Shown here: piece by piece, positions 27,301 to 39,943 of the stretch
Layout: each line of letters opens with the position of its first letter
Numbering within the stretch: the stretch's first letter is position 1
From: Pterobdella sp. o SKG-2022
Lineage: Eukaryota > Annelida > Clitellata > Hirudinida > Piscicolidae
Direction of reading: 5' to 3'
Assembly: GCA_964035795.1 (NCBI GenBank)
Contig: OZ038323.1
Location: forward strand, 4,268,079-4,332,078
DNA: 64,000 bases
Position numbers and translations under genes: made by a program
The notes under the pieces: generated by a model
Seen by the model: only the letters and a program-made list of their open reading frames with translations
What the model was told of the DNA's origin: nothing
Database searches by the model: none

Positions 27301-29322
27301 AATACTGATAGATTAGTTTTATCAAGTGTGTATTTACAATTAATAATATATGTCACTAGCTTTCGAAGTGAAAGTAAAAATTGAAAAAAGGTCCATAAGA
27401 CTTATCAGGTCACAAAGCTTTCTGATTTATAAAAAACCCTCATCGTATTAAAAGCTTCTTGTATTACATTGTATATAAACGTGAACTAGTTAGACCTATA
27501 AAAAAGTTCCAATTACATACATGTTCCTACCTGATGCTCAAACAAAATTAGTGAGACTCTAACCATCCTACCCTCACCTTCCTACAGGTTGCGCACCCAC
27601 AAACAGTGTACCATAACATCGATTCTGCACCAACTTGACCGCATGAAAGTCCACTACATTGTCCAGTCTGCTAAAGTGAAAGACAATTGCGGACAACAAG
27701 TCGAAAAGCTGAGAGAAAGCTATGAGTTTGGGTAGGTGTGGTGCTTGGAGTTGGAAGGTTATGAGTTGTTTATCGTGGAGTTTTTTCTAGTTTTTGGAGT
27801 TTAATTTTCTTGTGTTTTGTTGAGTATCAATGTTACAGTGTTTAATCTTGTTTTTGTTTCCACAATTATTTTTTTTCTTAACAAAGACGATTCAGGTTCC
27901 CCTAATTAGTATTTTAAGGAATTATAGGAAAGATTTTTTGTGAAAATTTTAGAACTTATTGATAAATCAATGGAAAACCAATTGGAATTTTCACTAGCAA
28001 TCATACAAAATATAAATAAAACAAATGTGAAATACAATTAAAAATTTTTCTTTACATGCTCTTTCAAGGAATTCCCTATAAAGCAAAAAGTATATTTTAA
28101 TTAATTCAAAAAAACTAAGAAAACACAATGTCTTTCAAAAACTAATACAAAATAATAAAACCTTATAAGTTTATAAACCTTTATGATTAGATTGAACATA
28201 TCAAGCTTGAAGGCTCTGTGCATAAAAGCTTATGAATCACTAGAGTAATTACATTTTTAACGTTCAAATGCTGCACTTCATTGAAAAACACTCATCTTCA
28301 ATGCCACACGAAAAACGTTCGCATGTTCACGCAAACACGTGCATAGAAACAGATACAAAACACAGTATTTATACTGTTTAAAGTTGCAAAGCAACATTAA
28401 GCACAACACTATACTACAGTATTTTGCTTCTTCAAAATCCATTAAACTATCTCATGTTTCATCAAACCGCATCACATTACGATACATTAAGCACACTATC
28501 AAACCGCTCTACACCAAACACACCCCACTTTACACCAAACCACATTCCACAAACAGACGAGGAAGGATACGAAAATACGGCAGTGAGAAAGTGGAGAGAA
28601 TGAGAGAAACATACAACTGCCAGGTTTACAGAGTGAAGGAGTACGGCACAGATCAAATGCGTCGTTTGAGAATACAATACAAAACCCAACAACAATGTTT
28701 AATGAAGCTGATGCAACTTATAAATGCTGGTCACTGTGCTTCTGTTATTGAAGAAGACTGCATAAAAACTGAATCTGAGATATTTGATGAAGAAGTTCAA
28801 GTGTTTCTCGACGAAGATGGTGTGGGGGGAGAAGATGAGGGAGATGAAGATGTTTTTGAGGATGATGAAGTGGAAATGGAGCTGGCCCGATCTATTAGTG
28901 AGATCGAGAGGATTTGTAGTGAAGGTATCCAAAAAAGTGAAGAGCATTTCGCAGAAGCATTACATTTAAGTTGTGATTGTAAACGCAGCTCTTCTAGCAG
29001 TGAGAGTGTGGTAGATTGTAACTACATTTCTCCTGCTCTGAGGAAAAAGAGAAAACGAAACAAAAGCTACAACAACGAAAAACAAACCGCAACATCTGCT
29101 GAAATAACTTCTCTCAATGGAAGCAACAATTTCTCATCTTTTAATGATGTATTCAACAATATTAAGTCTCGCCCATTAAGTTTTGATAATTCTGCAACCC
29201 CGTCTAGCGAACGCCAAAAAAGTTTCGCGCCTCGGAAAATAAAATCTTTGCAATTAAATGAGCTATCTAAAAATAATAACCAGAGTTCTTCTTTCAGTCT
29301 ATCACCACTCAATTCTACTTGA
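18136..29322 (+). CDS. LRR-Ig single-pass receptor with 11-residue-repeat cytoplasmic tail
   Basis: Exons 18136-19763, 20356-20457, 23369-23467, 27588-27731 and 28557-29322; every junction after the first exon is phase 2, and together they give 912 residues. The ATG at 18136 opens a signal peptide (MKFFIFFILLCSKLIYC within it). Exon 1 encodes about seven leucine-rich repeats (e.g. LKVLDLSNNFLPELP), an LRRCT cap (NNFNCGC), one Ig domain (SISC ... VTWYI ... LSDGNLYIPSV ... TGTYHC) and a membrane span (ICVGIITVAFIFVISVIV). Exons 2-5 encode the tail: hendecad repeats with aromatic starts and a V/M-x-K/R-L/M core (YRNVQMDKLFA, YGSEKVERMRE), then an acidic stretch, a Ser run and a basic patch. Family members act in adhesion or guidance at the cell surface; no ligand can be inferred. 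AATAAA at 29655 suits the 3' end. Exact orthology is unknown to me. Confidence 0.85.
20458..23368 (+). other. 2.9-kb intron of the LRR-Ig gene
   Basis: AT-rich, with no recognisable exon, RNA or mobile element. It begins gtaaca and ends caccacag. If it were retained, translation would stop at once (TAA at 20459), giving a short-tailed receptor. Confidence 0.65.
24220..24317. repeat. (ATT)n microsatellite, about 96 bp
   Basis: Uninterrupted TTA triplets in the 4.1-kb intron of the LRR-Ig gene. The poly-Tyr reading frame is an artefact. Confidence 0.97.
24911..25033. repeat. imperfect foldback palindrome, 123 bp
   Basis: The left arm starts ATGAATATAATTTCAGAACA and the right arm is its reverse complement ending at 25033. 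The outer 22 bp or so match perfectly, the inner arms about 80 percent, and the centre lies near 24972. It has no coding capacity. It resembles a non-autonomous foldback/MITE-like insertion in the LRR-Ig intron. Confidence 0.8.
26565..26625. repeat. dispersed AGCTTCGTG repeat, copy in LRR-Ig intron
   Basis: Contains GTAATGTGAGTTCA, then TTTACGAGAAGCTTCGTGTT, then CAGTTAACAAGAGT. It matches in order the repeats at 59192, 49294 and 7852 and one arm of the palindrome at 52226. Confidence 0.65.
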
Positions 29323-29955
29323 TAAAAAAATCTATTGATATAATTCAATTAATATCAATTGTTTTTTAAAAATTAGCTTATCATGATTATAGTGCTAGAT
29401 ACGTTAGCTCAATTGCAGCAATGTAATTTGAATATTTTCATGTATCAGGCATACCTTTAGTTTTATATCCACTTGTTAAACAATTTCTTAGAATTTTGTT
29501 ACGTATCATATCAAAAGATTTTACCTGCAGTAATTCAACACAACCTTATGAGAGTAATCAGCTAGTATTTTAGATTATGTTTTCTTCAATGTTATACGAA
29601 CTTTTGCAAGTGTAGTAATTTATATGATTTTGAATTTTTATTAGCATACAGTTAAATAAAGATTTTTGAACCACATTCATTTTTTCAGTTGAGAGTTTTT
29701 ATGGAAATCCACAAAGATTATTGATGGGTTTAAAAGAGGTATAGAATAAATAACTAAAAATAGGAAGATAACCGTTCAGAACCCTAGAATATGTTTATTT
29801 AAAATCCGCGCCCTTTCTTTTTTGTTTTCATTTTGAAAAATACAAAGAAAATTTTTTAATTATATCATAAAAATTATTTTTTCACAAAATCAAATAATTC
29901 CTTTTGTAAAGTTTCATTTTACAACATATGGTAACTCTATAAACAGTAATACTCT

Positions 29956-30061
29956 TGTCGGCCTAGATAGCTCAGTTGGGAGAGCGTTAGACTGAAGATC
30001 TAAAGGTCCCCGGTTCAATCCCGGGTCTGGGCATTAAACCCACCATCCCCGGTGGCCGACA
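29956..30061 (+). repeat. 106-bp tRNA-Phe cassette with outer inverted repeat, copy 1
   Basis: Begins TGTCGGCC and ends GGCCGACA, a perfect 8-bp inverted repeat that overlaps the first three tRNA bases. Between tRNA and right end lies a CCACC-ATCCCC-GGTGG hairpin. No difference from the 50094-50199 copy was seen; the flanks outside do not match. Confidence 0.85.
29961..30033 (+). tRNA. tRNA-Phe (GAA), copy 1
   Basis: A 73-nt cloverleaf. The acceptor stem GCCTAGA pairs with TCTGGGC (one T-G wobble). The D arm is GCTC..GAGC, the anticodon arm TTAGA-CTGAAGA-TCTAA carries anticodon GAA, and the T arm is CCCGG-TTCAATC-CCGGG with discriminator A. There is no intron, and the A and B boxes are intact. 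A T7 run at 30062 can end Pol III transcription, but only after a 28-nt trailer with its own hairpin (CCACC/GGTGG). The whole 106-bp cassette 29956-30061 recurs identically at 50094-50199. Confidence 0.93.
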
Positions 30062-31230
30062 TTTTTTTATATTGATTGGCTTGTTAAGTGAAGTGACGAA
30101 ATATTTAAAGATAAAAAATCAAATTTAGAAAATCAACAATAATTTAATCAAGCATAATTAAATAAACAAACTACCAAAGAAAATTTGAAATGTAAGAACA
30201 CTCAATTTTTGAATTTTTTTGCGTAGCTTTTCAATATATTCTACATCATCACCAGACAACTAAAAGACAGTCTTTTGCAGTTGTTTAAATCAAATCTCAC
30301 CCAGATTCGAAGTATTTGGGATTACTAAATAATGGTCTCGAAAAATCCATCTGTAAAATGCTTTTCATACCACTGCGGCACTGTTGGCAGCTGAAAAAAA
30401 ATTAGTTTCTTATCTAGCATCTGTGCTTTTTTTCACGATGACGCATAATATTTTTTGAAAATATTTATTCAATTAAATAAAAAACTGGCTAATCAAAAGA
30501 AATTTATTTGAGATGGTTGTTAAGCCATTATAATTGATTTGAATGTGGATCACTTGAATTTGTATTTGATTAGCTGCTCAAATTTAGTGAAAACTTAAAG
30601 TAGCAGCAAATTGTTCAGACTTGTAGAGAATTCAATAATTACTTCTGCCACCAAAGAAAAACAAATCAAAAAGAGGAAAACAGTGGAAGATCTACCACAA
30701 AAAGGTGGTGGTTATGGAAGGTGGCATGATGTGTGTGGGATGCGGGTTATGGCGGTTGAATCTGGCGTGATGTGTGTCACTGCATCCCCAAAACCCACAT
30801 CTCTCACCAACAATGCCAGACTAATTCTCACAACCCATCTTCTACACAGAAAATCTTTTAATTTTCGTAAATTTTAGTTTTTAAATAAATTTGTACTTAT
30901 GAAATCTTCATTTTTCAAAAAATAAACAAGAAACTATTGAAAATTTTGAAGATACAATTGCATTTCTCTTATATTTGATGTCATTTTCCTATTTTCAAGA
31001 AATATACTTGATCATAACGTTTAAAAAATTTATGAATTTTTATATATTTTATTTTTTCATCTTACTGCTACACGGGTGTGAATCTTGGGTGATGTCCAAT
31101 CTTGATGGCACCTACACTCGCATGCTCTGAAGAGTCAAAAATGTCTCTTAAAAGAAGAGCCTAACATATGACCAGTCACAAGGAAAAGAAACTACGTCAT
31201 GTCACAGAACTGAAGATTAGATGCACTACA

Positions 31231-31235
<5 letters not shown>

Positions 31236-31285
<50 letters not shown>

Positions 31286-31297
31286 TTACTACTACTT

Positions 31298-31343
<46 letters not shown>

Positions 31344-31489
31344 CTCTACTACTACTACTACTAGTACTACTACTACTACTTCTACTACTACTACTACTAC
31401 TACCTCTACTACTACTACTACTAGTACTACTACTACTACTTCTACTACTACTACTACTACTAGTACTACCACTACTACTATTCTTAATG
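31236..31489. repeat. (CTA)n microsatellite with internal higher-order repeat
   Basis: About 250 bp of ACT/CTA triplets. From about 31340 on, a block of roughly 60 bp recurs, marked by TCT, CCT or AGT variant triplets (pattern CCTCT ... CTAGT ... CTTCT). The poly-Thr frame is an artefact of the repeat. Confidence 0.95.
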
Positions 31490-33669
31490 AATTTAATTCA
31501 TGAATTTGCGAAATTTCTGCTTTATTTTCACCAAGGAAGCGTAGTTGAATGAAAATTAATGTAAATGAAAGTTTAAAATAACCTTCTTTTTCTAATAAAA
31601 TCCATCAATACCTTGACATTGTTCAAAAAGGAATTTTAAATTAATTTTTGTATGAATTATCTATTAATTGCTGGGTCAACATTAATTTGAAGTGGTATTA
31701 AAGTCAATGGTAATAATTTAAAAATAAAAGACAATATATTAAAAACTCTTTATGGTATATAATATTAATAATCACTATAATGAAAAAATAACTGAAAAAA
31801 TAGAAAAAAAACTACAAAAAAACTGTATAATATTATTTTAAAAAAGCTTATAAAATTTCATTAATAAGGATTTTCGAATCGTCTTACATAGAATTTTAAT
31901 GAGTTAAAAACCAAGGTTAAAGTTAGTTGAATATCATTAATAGACAATGATTTGAGATTTTTGATTTATCGTCATCATTGGAAAATTTATTCTACTCGAA
32001 AATCTTTGGTCTTTAATAACAGTTTTATAACAAATGAGTTTTCAACTTAGCTCATATTTTTAATACGACAGTTTCCTATAAATAGCAAAAAAACAAAATA
32101 ATCAAAGAGACATGTTTTAAGTTCATTCTTTAACTGAATATAAAATAGTTATAGTTTGTTTATATGGTACTACCATAGCCATTTTTTAGCAATACAATAT
32201 AACATGTTGCCTTATAATAATGCTTGATGTTGAAAAGCGTGCTGTTTTTAAAGTCAATGTTTAAATGTATAGGTTTGGATAATATAGTTCAACACAAGAT
32301 TCTTAACAAAAAACTGTTTGAAGAAACAAATAATAATTTCTGTTAAATTCCCTTAGGCAATATATACACTAAAATCTATTTGTAATAATTTTCAAACGTT
32401 ACTTAGTAACATAGGGGTTAGAAAATATTTCAAAATAATCAAAAAGAACTATAGTTATGATGCCAAAAAATCCATTTAATCTTTGAGATATTTTACTAAG
32501 ATCAGGATTTCAAATATCAATGGTGATCCTATTTAGTCTGTAAAGTAATTTATCAAAATGATATATGTTTAATGATTATATTTATAATGATAGTATGAGT
32601 TTAATGATTATATACATGTAAGGGTATTGTGTGTTTAATGATCTCATATTTAATGATATTAACTGTTTCTATACATTCAGTTTTGGGTTATCAGTCTATC
32701 TCAAAATCACTTACTGAAATATTGACTTTGAGAAGTGTTGTAAATTAACTATTAATCTATGATTGCAGTTGTTTCTCAAGTAGTTCAACTACTCTTGAAA
32801 AACAATTTTTTATCTAAAACGAGTTTTATTACGGTCAAGATTTTTTTGAATATTTCATTTTATTTCAAATAATTCTCATTGTTATTCTTAGTTAATTCTT
32901 TTTGAGTTGCGTACAAGAAAAAGAACTGATCGAAAATACAGCCTTCTTGACAAAAGTTTGTCGCAAAGCACTCACATTATGGCTATCAATATTGTTTCAT
33001 AACGACCAGCTGTATTATAGATTATATTAGTTAATGCTATCTTCTAGCACTTTTCTACATATGCTCATATTTTATTGATTGAAAGTTAAATTAATAAATA
33101 TTGAATACCAATGGTTTTATCGATGGTTTTATTTCATGAAAAATAAATTTTAAATGGAATTAATCTTGTTTTGAAAAATGGTTTTCTAAAGCCGAAGGGG
33201 ATAGAATTATGAACACTAAATGTTCTTATTAAAACGTACAAAACTTTTCATTGGTGTTATTACTCGGCAATATTAAACTCTATCACAATTATCTATACAA
33301 TTGAGTAAAATATAACTGTTCAGAAAAGTATATTTCATTATCCTATTAATATTCAACATAACATATGCCACTTTGTACATATAGACTAAAATAGCTCTAT
33401 TAAAAATCGATCATTGTATTAAAAGGCCAATAAAATTTCGGTACTTGAATTCCATAAATACACATCATTTAGCTTTTATATACAATATGGATAACAATTA
33501 GTTCAAGTGAACAGATTTATTAAATATACGGTGGGTTAGATTATGGTGGAATGCAAGATAATTAAAAACAATGGTGGACTGTAATGAGAAACTGGAAATT
33601 TTATATGTATTTTAGTATTATTTATAAACTACAATCTACTAATATGTTAATATCACATGGCTGGAAAAC

Positions 33670-36404
33670 TCAGTTGGATGTATGGCTTTGGAAGCTGTTA
33701 TGTTTCAAATAGGATGCGATGAAGGCATCCGGGACTGAGGGGTACAACTTGTGATTCACCAACTCAACACACTCTTGCACCTGTGAGCAATCAAATAATC
33801 ATCTATATTCATAACCATAGCTGATCCATGCTGTATTTATCAAGTATCATACACAGGTGTTAATATTGATCAGTTGATAACTCACGTTTGTAAGAAGTCT
33901 ATGGACATTTGTATGGCAGCCTGCAATAACTAACGTAACATCATATTTGTTGTATTCTTCGCTAAGGGATGCAACACATTTGGCGGCATGAGTGTCCATT
34001 AATGTCACTGCAGAAAAGTCGAGAATGAGATATTTGAGTTTGGAGGTGTTTGTGGGTTTTAAAAAGACATCATCTTCGTCGGACAAAACTATTTCAGTGA
34101 GACTGTGGGGAAGCTGTTTGACGTTGTATGAAGACTTGCTGCTTTCTCGTGGCATTTTTGCGTCTCCTTCGCTTAGAAACTTTTCTCTTTTCTTTTTCAT
34201 TTTTTCTTGATAAAATTTTTCTTGTTTTAAAATAGTAGGTGAAGGTATTTTTTTAAAAAGAAGACTTTTGAAAGAGTCAAGAGTGCTGAAGAAGATGGGT
34301 GCATGGTATTTGAAGATGCAAATGTGTCCATTTCTCACTGCTTCCTGCATTTCCCAATCGACTCCATGCCCCTCTTTTAAATTTTCCTCTTTTGGATACA
34401 TTTCCAAATCAAGGAACATACCGTTGGAATGTTTTGTAAGCATGGTACCTTTGGCTTCTTTCAACATCCACACATGAACCAACATCATGGAAAACCCTAT
34501 CCCGATCACCATGCCCTCTTGCACTGAAAACACCAATGTGCCGAAGAATGTTACTATCCATATCATCAAATCGTATTTGTTGGTTTTGTATAAACGTGGA
34601 GGGTCGAAGAAGTAACGACCCAATGGAACTAGGGCAGCTATTATTATTGCACTAAGCACGCACGTCGGCAGATCTCTCATAAGAGAGGAGAAAACGAGGA
34701 ATGATAAAAGAGATAACGCTGCAGTGAGCAGATGGACGAGTTGAGTTTTTCCCCCTGTGGACTCCATTAGAAAGCATCTGGCAGGGGCGGTCGAGGGGGG
34801 CAGGATGCTGAAAAAACATCCCAATAGACCACTTATTCCTAGTGCAAACATCTCCTACAAAACAACAATAATTAACTTAAAACATTAGGAATTTTTAAGC
34901 TCATAAAAAAACCAACCAATACTAGAATAATTAATATAATTGATATAAAAATCTTTTTTATAAATTGACACAATAAAATAAATTAGAGTGTTAACCTGGT
35001 TATTGTCGATTTCGTATCCATACTTATGAGAGAAAAGCTTTGCCATCATTCCGACCAAGAGGAAACAGACGACACTGCATAGAAAAGCATCGACCACGTG
35101 CTGGTACATGATAGTGGGTGAAGGAAGAACAAGAGGAGGAAATCCGGGCTTGATGCTCGTCAAGATCTCGATGTCATACTTATTCTCCATGTCCAAAACT
35201 CTGTTAAAAACGATTGCAGCTATGACGATGATGATTTCAACAGGAATGGGGAACTTGAAAATTTTTTTGAACTTTTCATTGACGAAATATTTGAAAAATA
35301 GAAGAATATTCAAAGATATTAATCCCATTGCTACAGATACGAGGTGGGCTTTGGGAGACAATATCAAGATCTCATAAGCATTTAATATCATCTCGAAGAC
35401 CCCTTTGTGTTTGACGGTGGGTTCAACTTTGAGCATGTCTTTGTATTGAAAGACCAGTACTCTCAATAAGTTTGCAGCTAGAAAGGCACTAATGAAGGCT
35501 TCCGACATGAATGAGTTAATGAAACCCAATCTCAAAAAACTCATTATTATCAGAATTATGCCGCAGCAACAGGTGAAACTAACAACAAAAATTAGTTTAG
35601 CATTGTCGTCTTGTTCCATTAATTCTTCTAATTGTGTGTCGTTCAGCATGGTTATGTTTATTGATGGATCACTTGAGGGTAGTCTTAGAGTTTCTATCGT
35701 AGACCTCAGCACTAAACTCACAATTGAGATTGTTCCTATAGAAAGGTGCTTTGCAGATGTAAAGAAAAAGTAGATGAAGACTGGAAAGACTGATGTGTAC
35801 AAGCCTAAAACTTCAGGAACCTGAAGAAAATTAATGTTGCATATGTTTAACCCTTGTTGCTATGTAGAAATTTGCTTTAAATTAACAACTTCATTTGATT
35901 ATTATTGTTTATTATGAAAATGTACTTGAATTTTTTTAAAACTAAACTTTGTTTAGTGTCTAAATTTTCAGCAAATATTTTTATTTCAAAACAAGAATGT
36001 ACTACCAAAAATTCTTGGAAGAAAATTTGTCTATTTCATAGTCATCTAACTAAAATAAAAAAATCAAAAATACTATATCCGTTACAAAAAACACCAAAAC
36101 ATACCGAGGCGATACGGGTGTATCCCAAACTCTGCGGAACTCCCATAAAACCGATGCACAGACCAGACAAAATGTCCCTAAAGAGGTAGCTTTTGAACTT
36201 GTATGAAGCGAAAAAAGGAATGAATGGAAGAAATTTCTTAACACGCTTAAATGAACATGAGCAACTTTTCTTAAGTTTTTCACGGAAGGATTTTTTTGTG
36301 GCATTTTTACGGTTGTATACTTCGTCAAACTGTTTTTGAGTGTGTCCTTGATGAATGGCACTTATACTTACTGATGGCTGTAATTTCATTCCATTAGATT
36401 CCAT
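33670..36404 (-). CDS. SLC26-family anion transporter (SulP with STAS domain)
   Basis: Membrane anion exchanger or channel of the SLC26/prestin family. Four exons on the minus strand, all junctions phase 0: 36404-36105, 35820-34996, 34854-33886 and 33780-33670, giving 734 residues, a usual family length. An ATG at 36404 opens a basic cytosolic N-terminus. SulP signatures follow: MGVPQSLGYTRIASVPEVLGLYTS across junction 1, HLSIGTISIVSLVLRS, HKYGYEIDNNQEMFALGIS across junction 2, and ESTGGKTQLVH. The STAS domain (about residue 500 to the end) has KLKYLILDFSAVTLMDTHAA and VIAGCHTNVHRLLTN, with a Lys/Glu-rich loop between its strands. Where relatives read S-x-S-R-S before the ESTGGKTQ motif, this one has APARC: the arginine is kept and the preceding serine is alanine. 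Subfamily (A5/A6/A1-4) cannot be assigned by eye. Confidence 0.9.
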
Positions 36405-37457
36405 TTTGAAGTTTTGGAAATTTTCAGTGTTTTTTTACTTACCAAGTTATTTTTATCTTGCACAAAAAATCATCGAAGTGAGAACTCTGAAGAATAATAC
36501 ATTTTAGTTCTTATTTGTTATGCTATTGAACAAGTTTAAACAACTAGTTGAATGTTAATATTAGGCGTATACGAAAACAAAACCATCTGGTTTGCTATTT
36601 AAAGCTTTTCAATTAGATCACAGGTCTAAAATAAGTTTCAAAATTTTAAGGATCTACTTTTAAAAGTATATGTTTAGGAACAATGTTAAACTTCAATCTT
36701 GAAATTTTACCCTCTAGTATTAGTTTAGCTCAGTTTAAATACATTTCAAACACACACATATATACGTTCACATATATAATTTGCAATTAATACGTATCGT
36801 GATTTCACATACCTTCAAAGCAGGTCTGGGAAGAATAGGATTGGTATTAGGGTGACATTTTTGCTCATACATTATATTTAAACGGTGTTTCGAGGGGTAT
36901 TTGAATTCTTTGAAAGTTTTCAGAACAATGTGTTATCAAATTCAATTTTAAGAAATATATTTTTAAAAATAAATTGTTCCAATTTAATGAAAGTTTTTGG
37001 AAAACGTTATATAAGATTTAAATCTCTCTATATTTTTTTATTTTCTAGCCTTTTGGTGTAAACGCGTCAACTTTAAAACAGTACTTAACTGTGATAAACA
37101 GAAACTTACGCGATTAGATAGAAAAATAATAGATTTTAATAATAAAGTCTCTGAATGTTTGCAAGAAATAATTATTTGGTACTTCAGACTAAAATGAATT
37201 TTAAAAGACAATCCTATGATAACAATAATAATACACTCAATAATCTTATTATTATAATTATTTTCATTATATTCAAAAATCATTGTTGGAAAAATTTTAA
37301 TATTCATGATTATAAATTGGAGTTTTATAAAGGGGAAAAAATTATTCAAAATGGAATGAATTAAATTTTTCTTCATTAGTCAAAACCAACTAATACAGCA
37401 CAATTTCTTGTAGTTGCTAATTATAAAAAATCTAAATTTTTGCATTTTTCGAAATTT

Positions 37458-37523
37458 TCATAATTAAATACTCTCATAAATCTTCATAATTAAATACTCT
37501 CATAAATCTTCATAATTAAATAC
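37458..37523. repeat. 26-bp tandem repeat, 2.5 copies
   Basis: The unit TCATAATTAAATACTCTCAT plus AAATCT occurs twice without difference, followed by 14 bp of a third copy. A related TCTTCATAATTTAATAC occurs at about 37930. Confidence 0.9.
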
Positions 37524-39943
37524 CTTTGACAATATCAAGTGAAGAATTTTTGAGACTGAAGTCAGAAATCTTTGCTTAAATTGACAATTTACACAACCAC
37601 TAACCACCAAAGATATAATTGTTTGATAACTCACACGATAAAAGATATTTTAAACTTCAGTAATGAGAATAATAGTAAACATAAAATTTTAATTAATAGT
37701 TTTCCCAATGCTAAATTTATCATTCCGAAGACCTAAATACGAGCACTAGAAATTCTAAGATCTGTGCCTATAATGTGGAGTAATGTTGGATGAAAAAAAT
37801 TATATAGAATGATATAAATTAGTTAAATTTTCATTAAATAAAAAATTCTCCAATACAAAACAGAGGAAGTTCTTATAATCATTATTTAAAAAATTGGAAA
37901 TGTTGACCAAGAAGACATTAAAATTTTAAATCTTCATAATTTAATACAAAGTTATACCATAGAGAAATATCAAAAAAATGAATTTTTGGGTTGAAAAATA
38001 TAAATCGTAATATTTGACAACTCACACCACCACCTCCCCCAACAACCTGAAAAAAGACATGGGGTTGCATAAGTAGGCTCAAAATTGATTTTGAAACAGA
38101 ATGGGCTTGTTTTTATTATTAGAATTATGTGGCTTGAAACTTCATCAAATGACTTCATATGATGATGTAAGGGATTTTAACAGAAAACGTGGGGTTTTGT
38201 TCCAACAAAAACTTTAAGTCTCTTATAGTTTTTAGGACTAAAATATGTGATATTATTTTGTTATTTATATATAATAATAATTTTATAACATTTCCATAAG
38301 TCTAAAAAATTTTAAAATTAAAATTGAAATAAATGTGAAAAATAATTAAAAAATTTTTAAAAAAATAAAATCAAATCAAAACAATATTATAATGACATCA
38401 TCATCATCAAGATCATTCACGCTTCATTCTCTTCTTCTTCATTGTTTTTATATTATTTTCAATTTATTCCCGTCTAATTCTTATGCATCATCATTATAAT
38501 AATCATAAAACCAATTATGAATTCTAATGAAGAAATCTTCACATAACCTTAAAGTCAAACAGTTTGAATATTCAATGAACAGTTTAAAATATCACAATTG
38601 TGGCTATAATTAGAAGCTCTTTATTTTATTGATTTATATTTTTTTTTGAACAAGTAACAACGTTTGGTCGAAATTAATTTTTAAAATCTGGGTATTTACA
38701 AAATATAATAAAAAAATAACGTTTAAAAAAAGACTTGGGAAATTCCAGTAATATGAACATTCTCATAATAGAAACTTTGAAAATAGAAAGTTTTAATTAA
38801 ATTAATTTTAAAATAAAATGAATTTCAGGTTAAAAAATGGATGCTATAAGGTGTTTTAACATATTTTTTCATCACGGTTTATTATGTTTTATGAAAATTT
38901 ATATTTAGAAAATGAAAGCAATAGCAAAAATTTTTTTAATTAGGAAAACAGTGAGAATGATAAAAACTCGAAAAAAAAAAATATATAATAATAAAAATAA
39001 AAATAACATAATAAATTCATCATACTGCTATAAAAATGTTCTCTTAAAGTATTATTATTCTTATTGTTTCATAAAACGAGTTTCAAGAGTTTTTATTAGG
39101 TTCCATAATTTTCCAATCAGTTGGTTTCTTGATTTTCAATATTATTTTTGGAGAGCTCTTTTTCGGCTTTTTTCACCCTAGTTCCCCGATAAGACTCTTC
39201 ACCTTTGAAGCAGACATTATAAAACCGTATTTTTTGCAGTCTGGGGATCAAAACTAGAAACTTTGTATAGATATTCTTATATAAATCCATTTATATATTA
39301 ACCTTTTTCAAACTTAGGTTTAGTAATAAAATAATAACCACTTTTTTCAACAGAATTTGAAATTTTTTTTAGTTGCTCGTTTCAAAATGTGCCATAATAG
39401 ATTTTATGAGCTCTTTCTCAAGTATTTTATTCAAAGAAAAATTTTTTTTGGCAGGTAACAATTTATTGCAAATTAATTTATCAATAAACAAAAAAAATAA
39501 AATTAATATATAACATATGATTATTTATAACATGCTAAAAACTCCAAATCTGAAAATTTTGATTCAAAAACGGAACAATGCCTTTTAAAATAATCTATTG
39601 GTTTGGGGCCTTGCAGTTATGAAAGAAATTTCTACAGAGCTATTTAGTCTTATAATAGAGATTGAAAAATGAACAACTATAATAATTTTTTAAATAAAAA
39701 AAAATTCACTATTTTTTGAAGTTTTTTTTGCAAAATTAATAAAAACTAAAAGCAACACAAAATACTTGTGAAAGCTATAAACTTTTTCAGGTTCAAGCGC
39801 CTCATTGCACTAATAAAAAAAATATATCCCTTTCAAGTTAACTGAAAATTACCCTGGATTGGAGTAAAATAGTTCAACCAGCCGTATAAATTACCCGAAA
39901 TGTGTCATAGGGTCTTAAAACTTGTGCTTTTCAGAAGTTCTAA

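Larger units (their letters stand above)
29323..33669. other. intergenic region between convergent LRR-Ig and SLC26 genes
   Basis: Contains the LRR-Ig 3' UTR, the tRNA-Phe cassette and the CTA microsatellite. Near 30.6-30.9 kb there is an 88-codon open frame without an ATG start or recognised similarity. The rest is anonymous AT-rich sequence with weak TTTAATGATTATAT reiterations at 32.57-32.66 kb. Confidence 0.5.

Noticed and set aside
28339..28556. N-terminal extension of the last LRR-Ig exon as a separate gene
   Set aside because: The upstream part (Thr/His/Lys-rich) lies before a phase-2 acceptor that continues the hendecad register; no ATG-led gene is needed.
30611..30877. 88-codon open frame near the first tRNA
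   Set aside because: Starts at TTG, no recognisable domain, no supporting splice sites; left as anonymous.
31168..31503. Poly-Thr protein
   Set aside because: Translation of the CTA microsatellite.
34268..36189. Plus-strand open frames over the SLC26 gene
   Set aside because: Antisense shadows of well-supported minus-strand exons.
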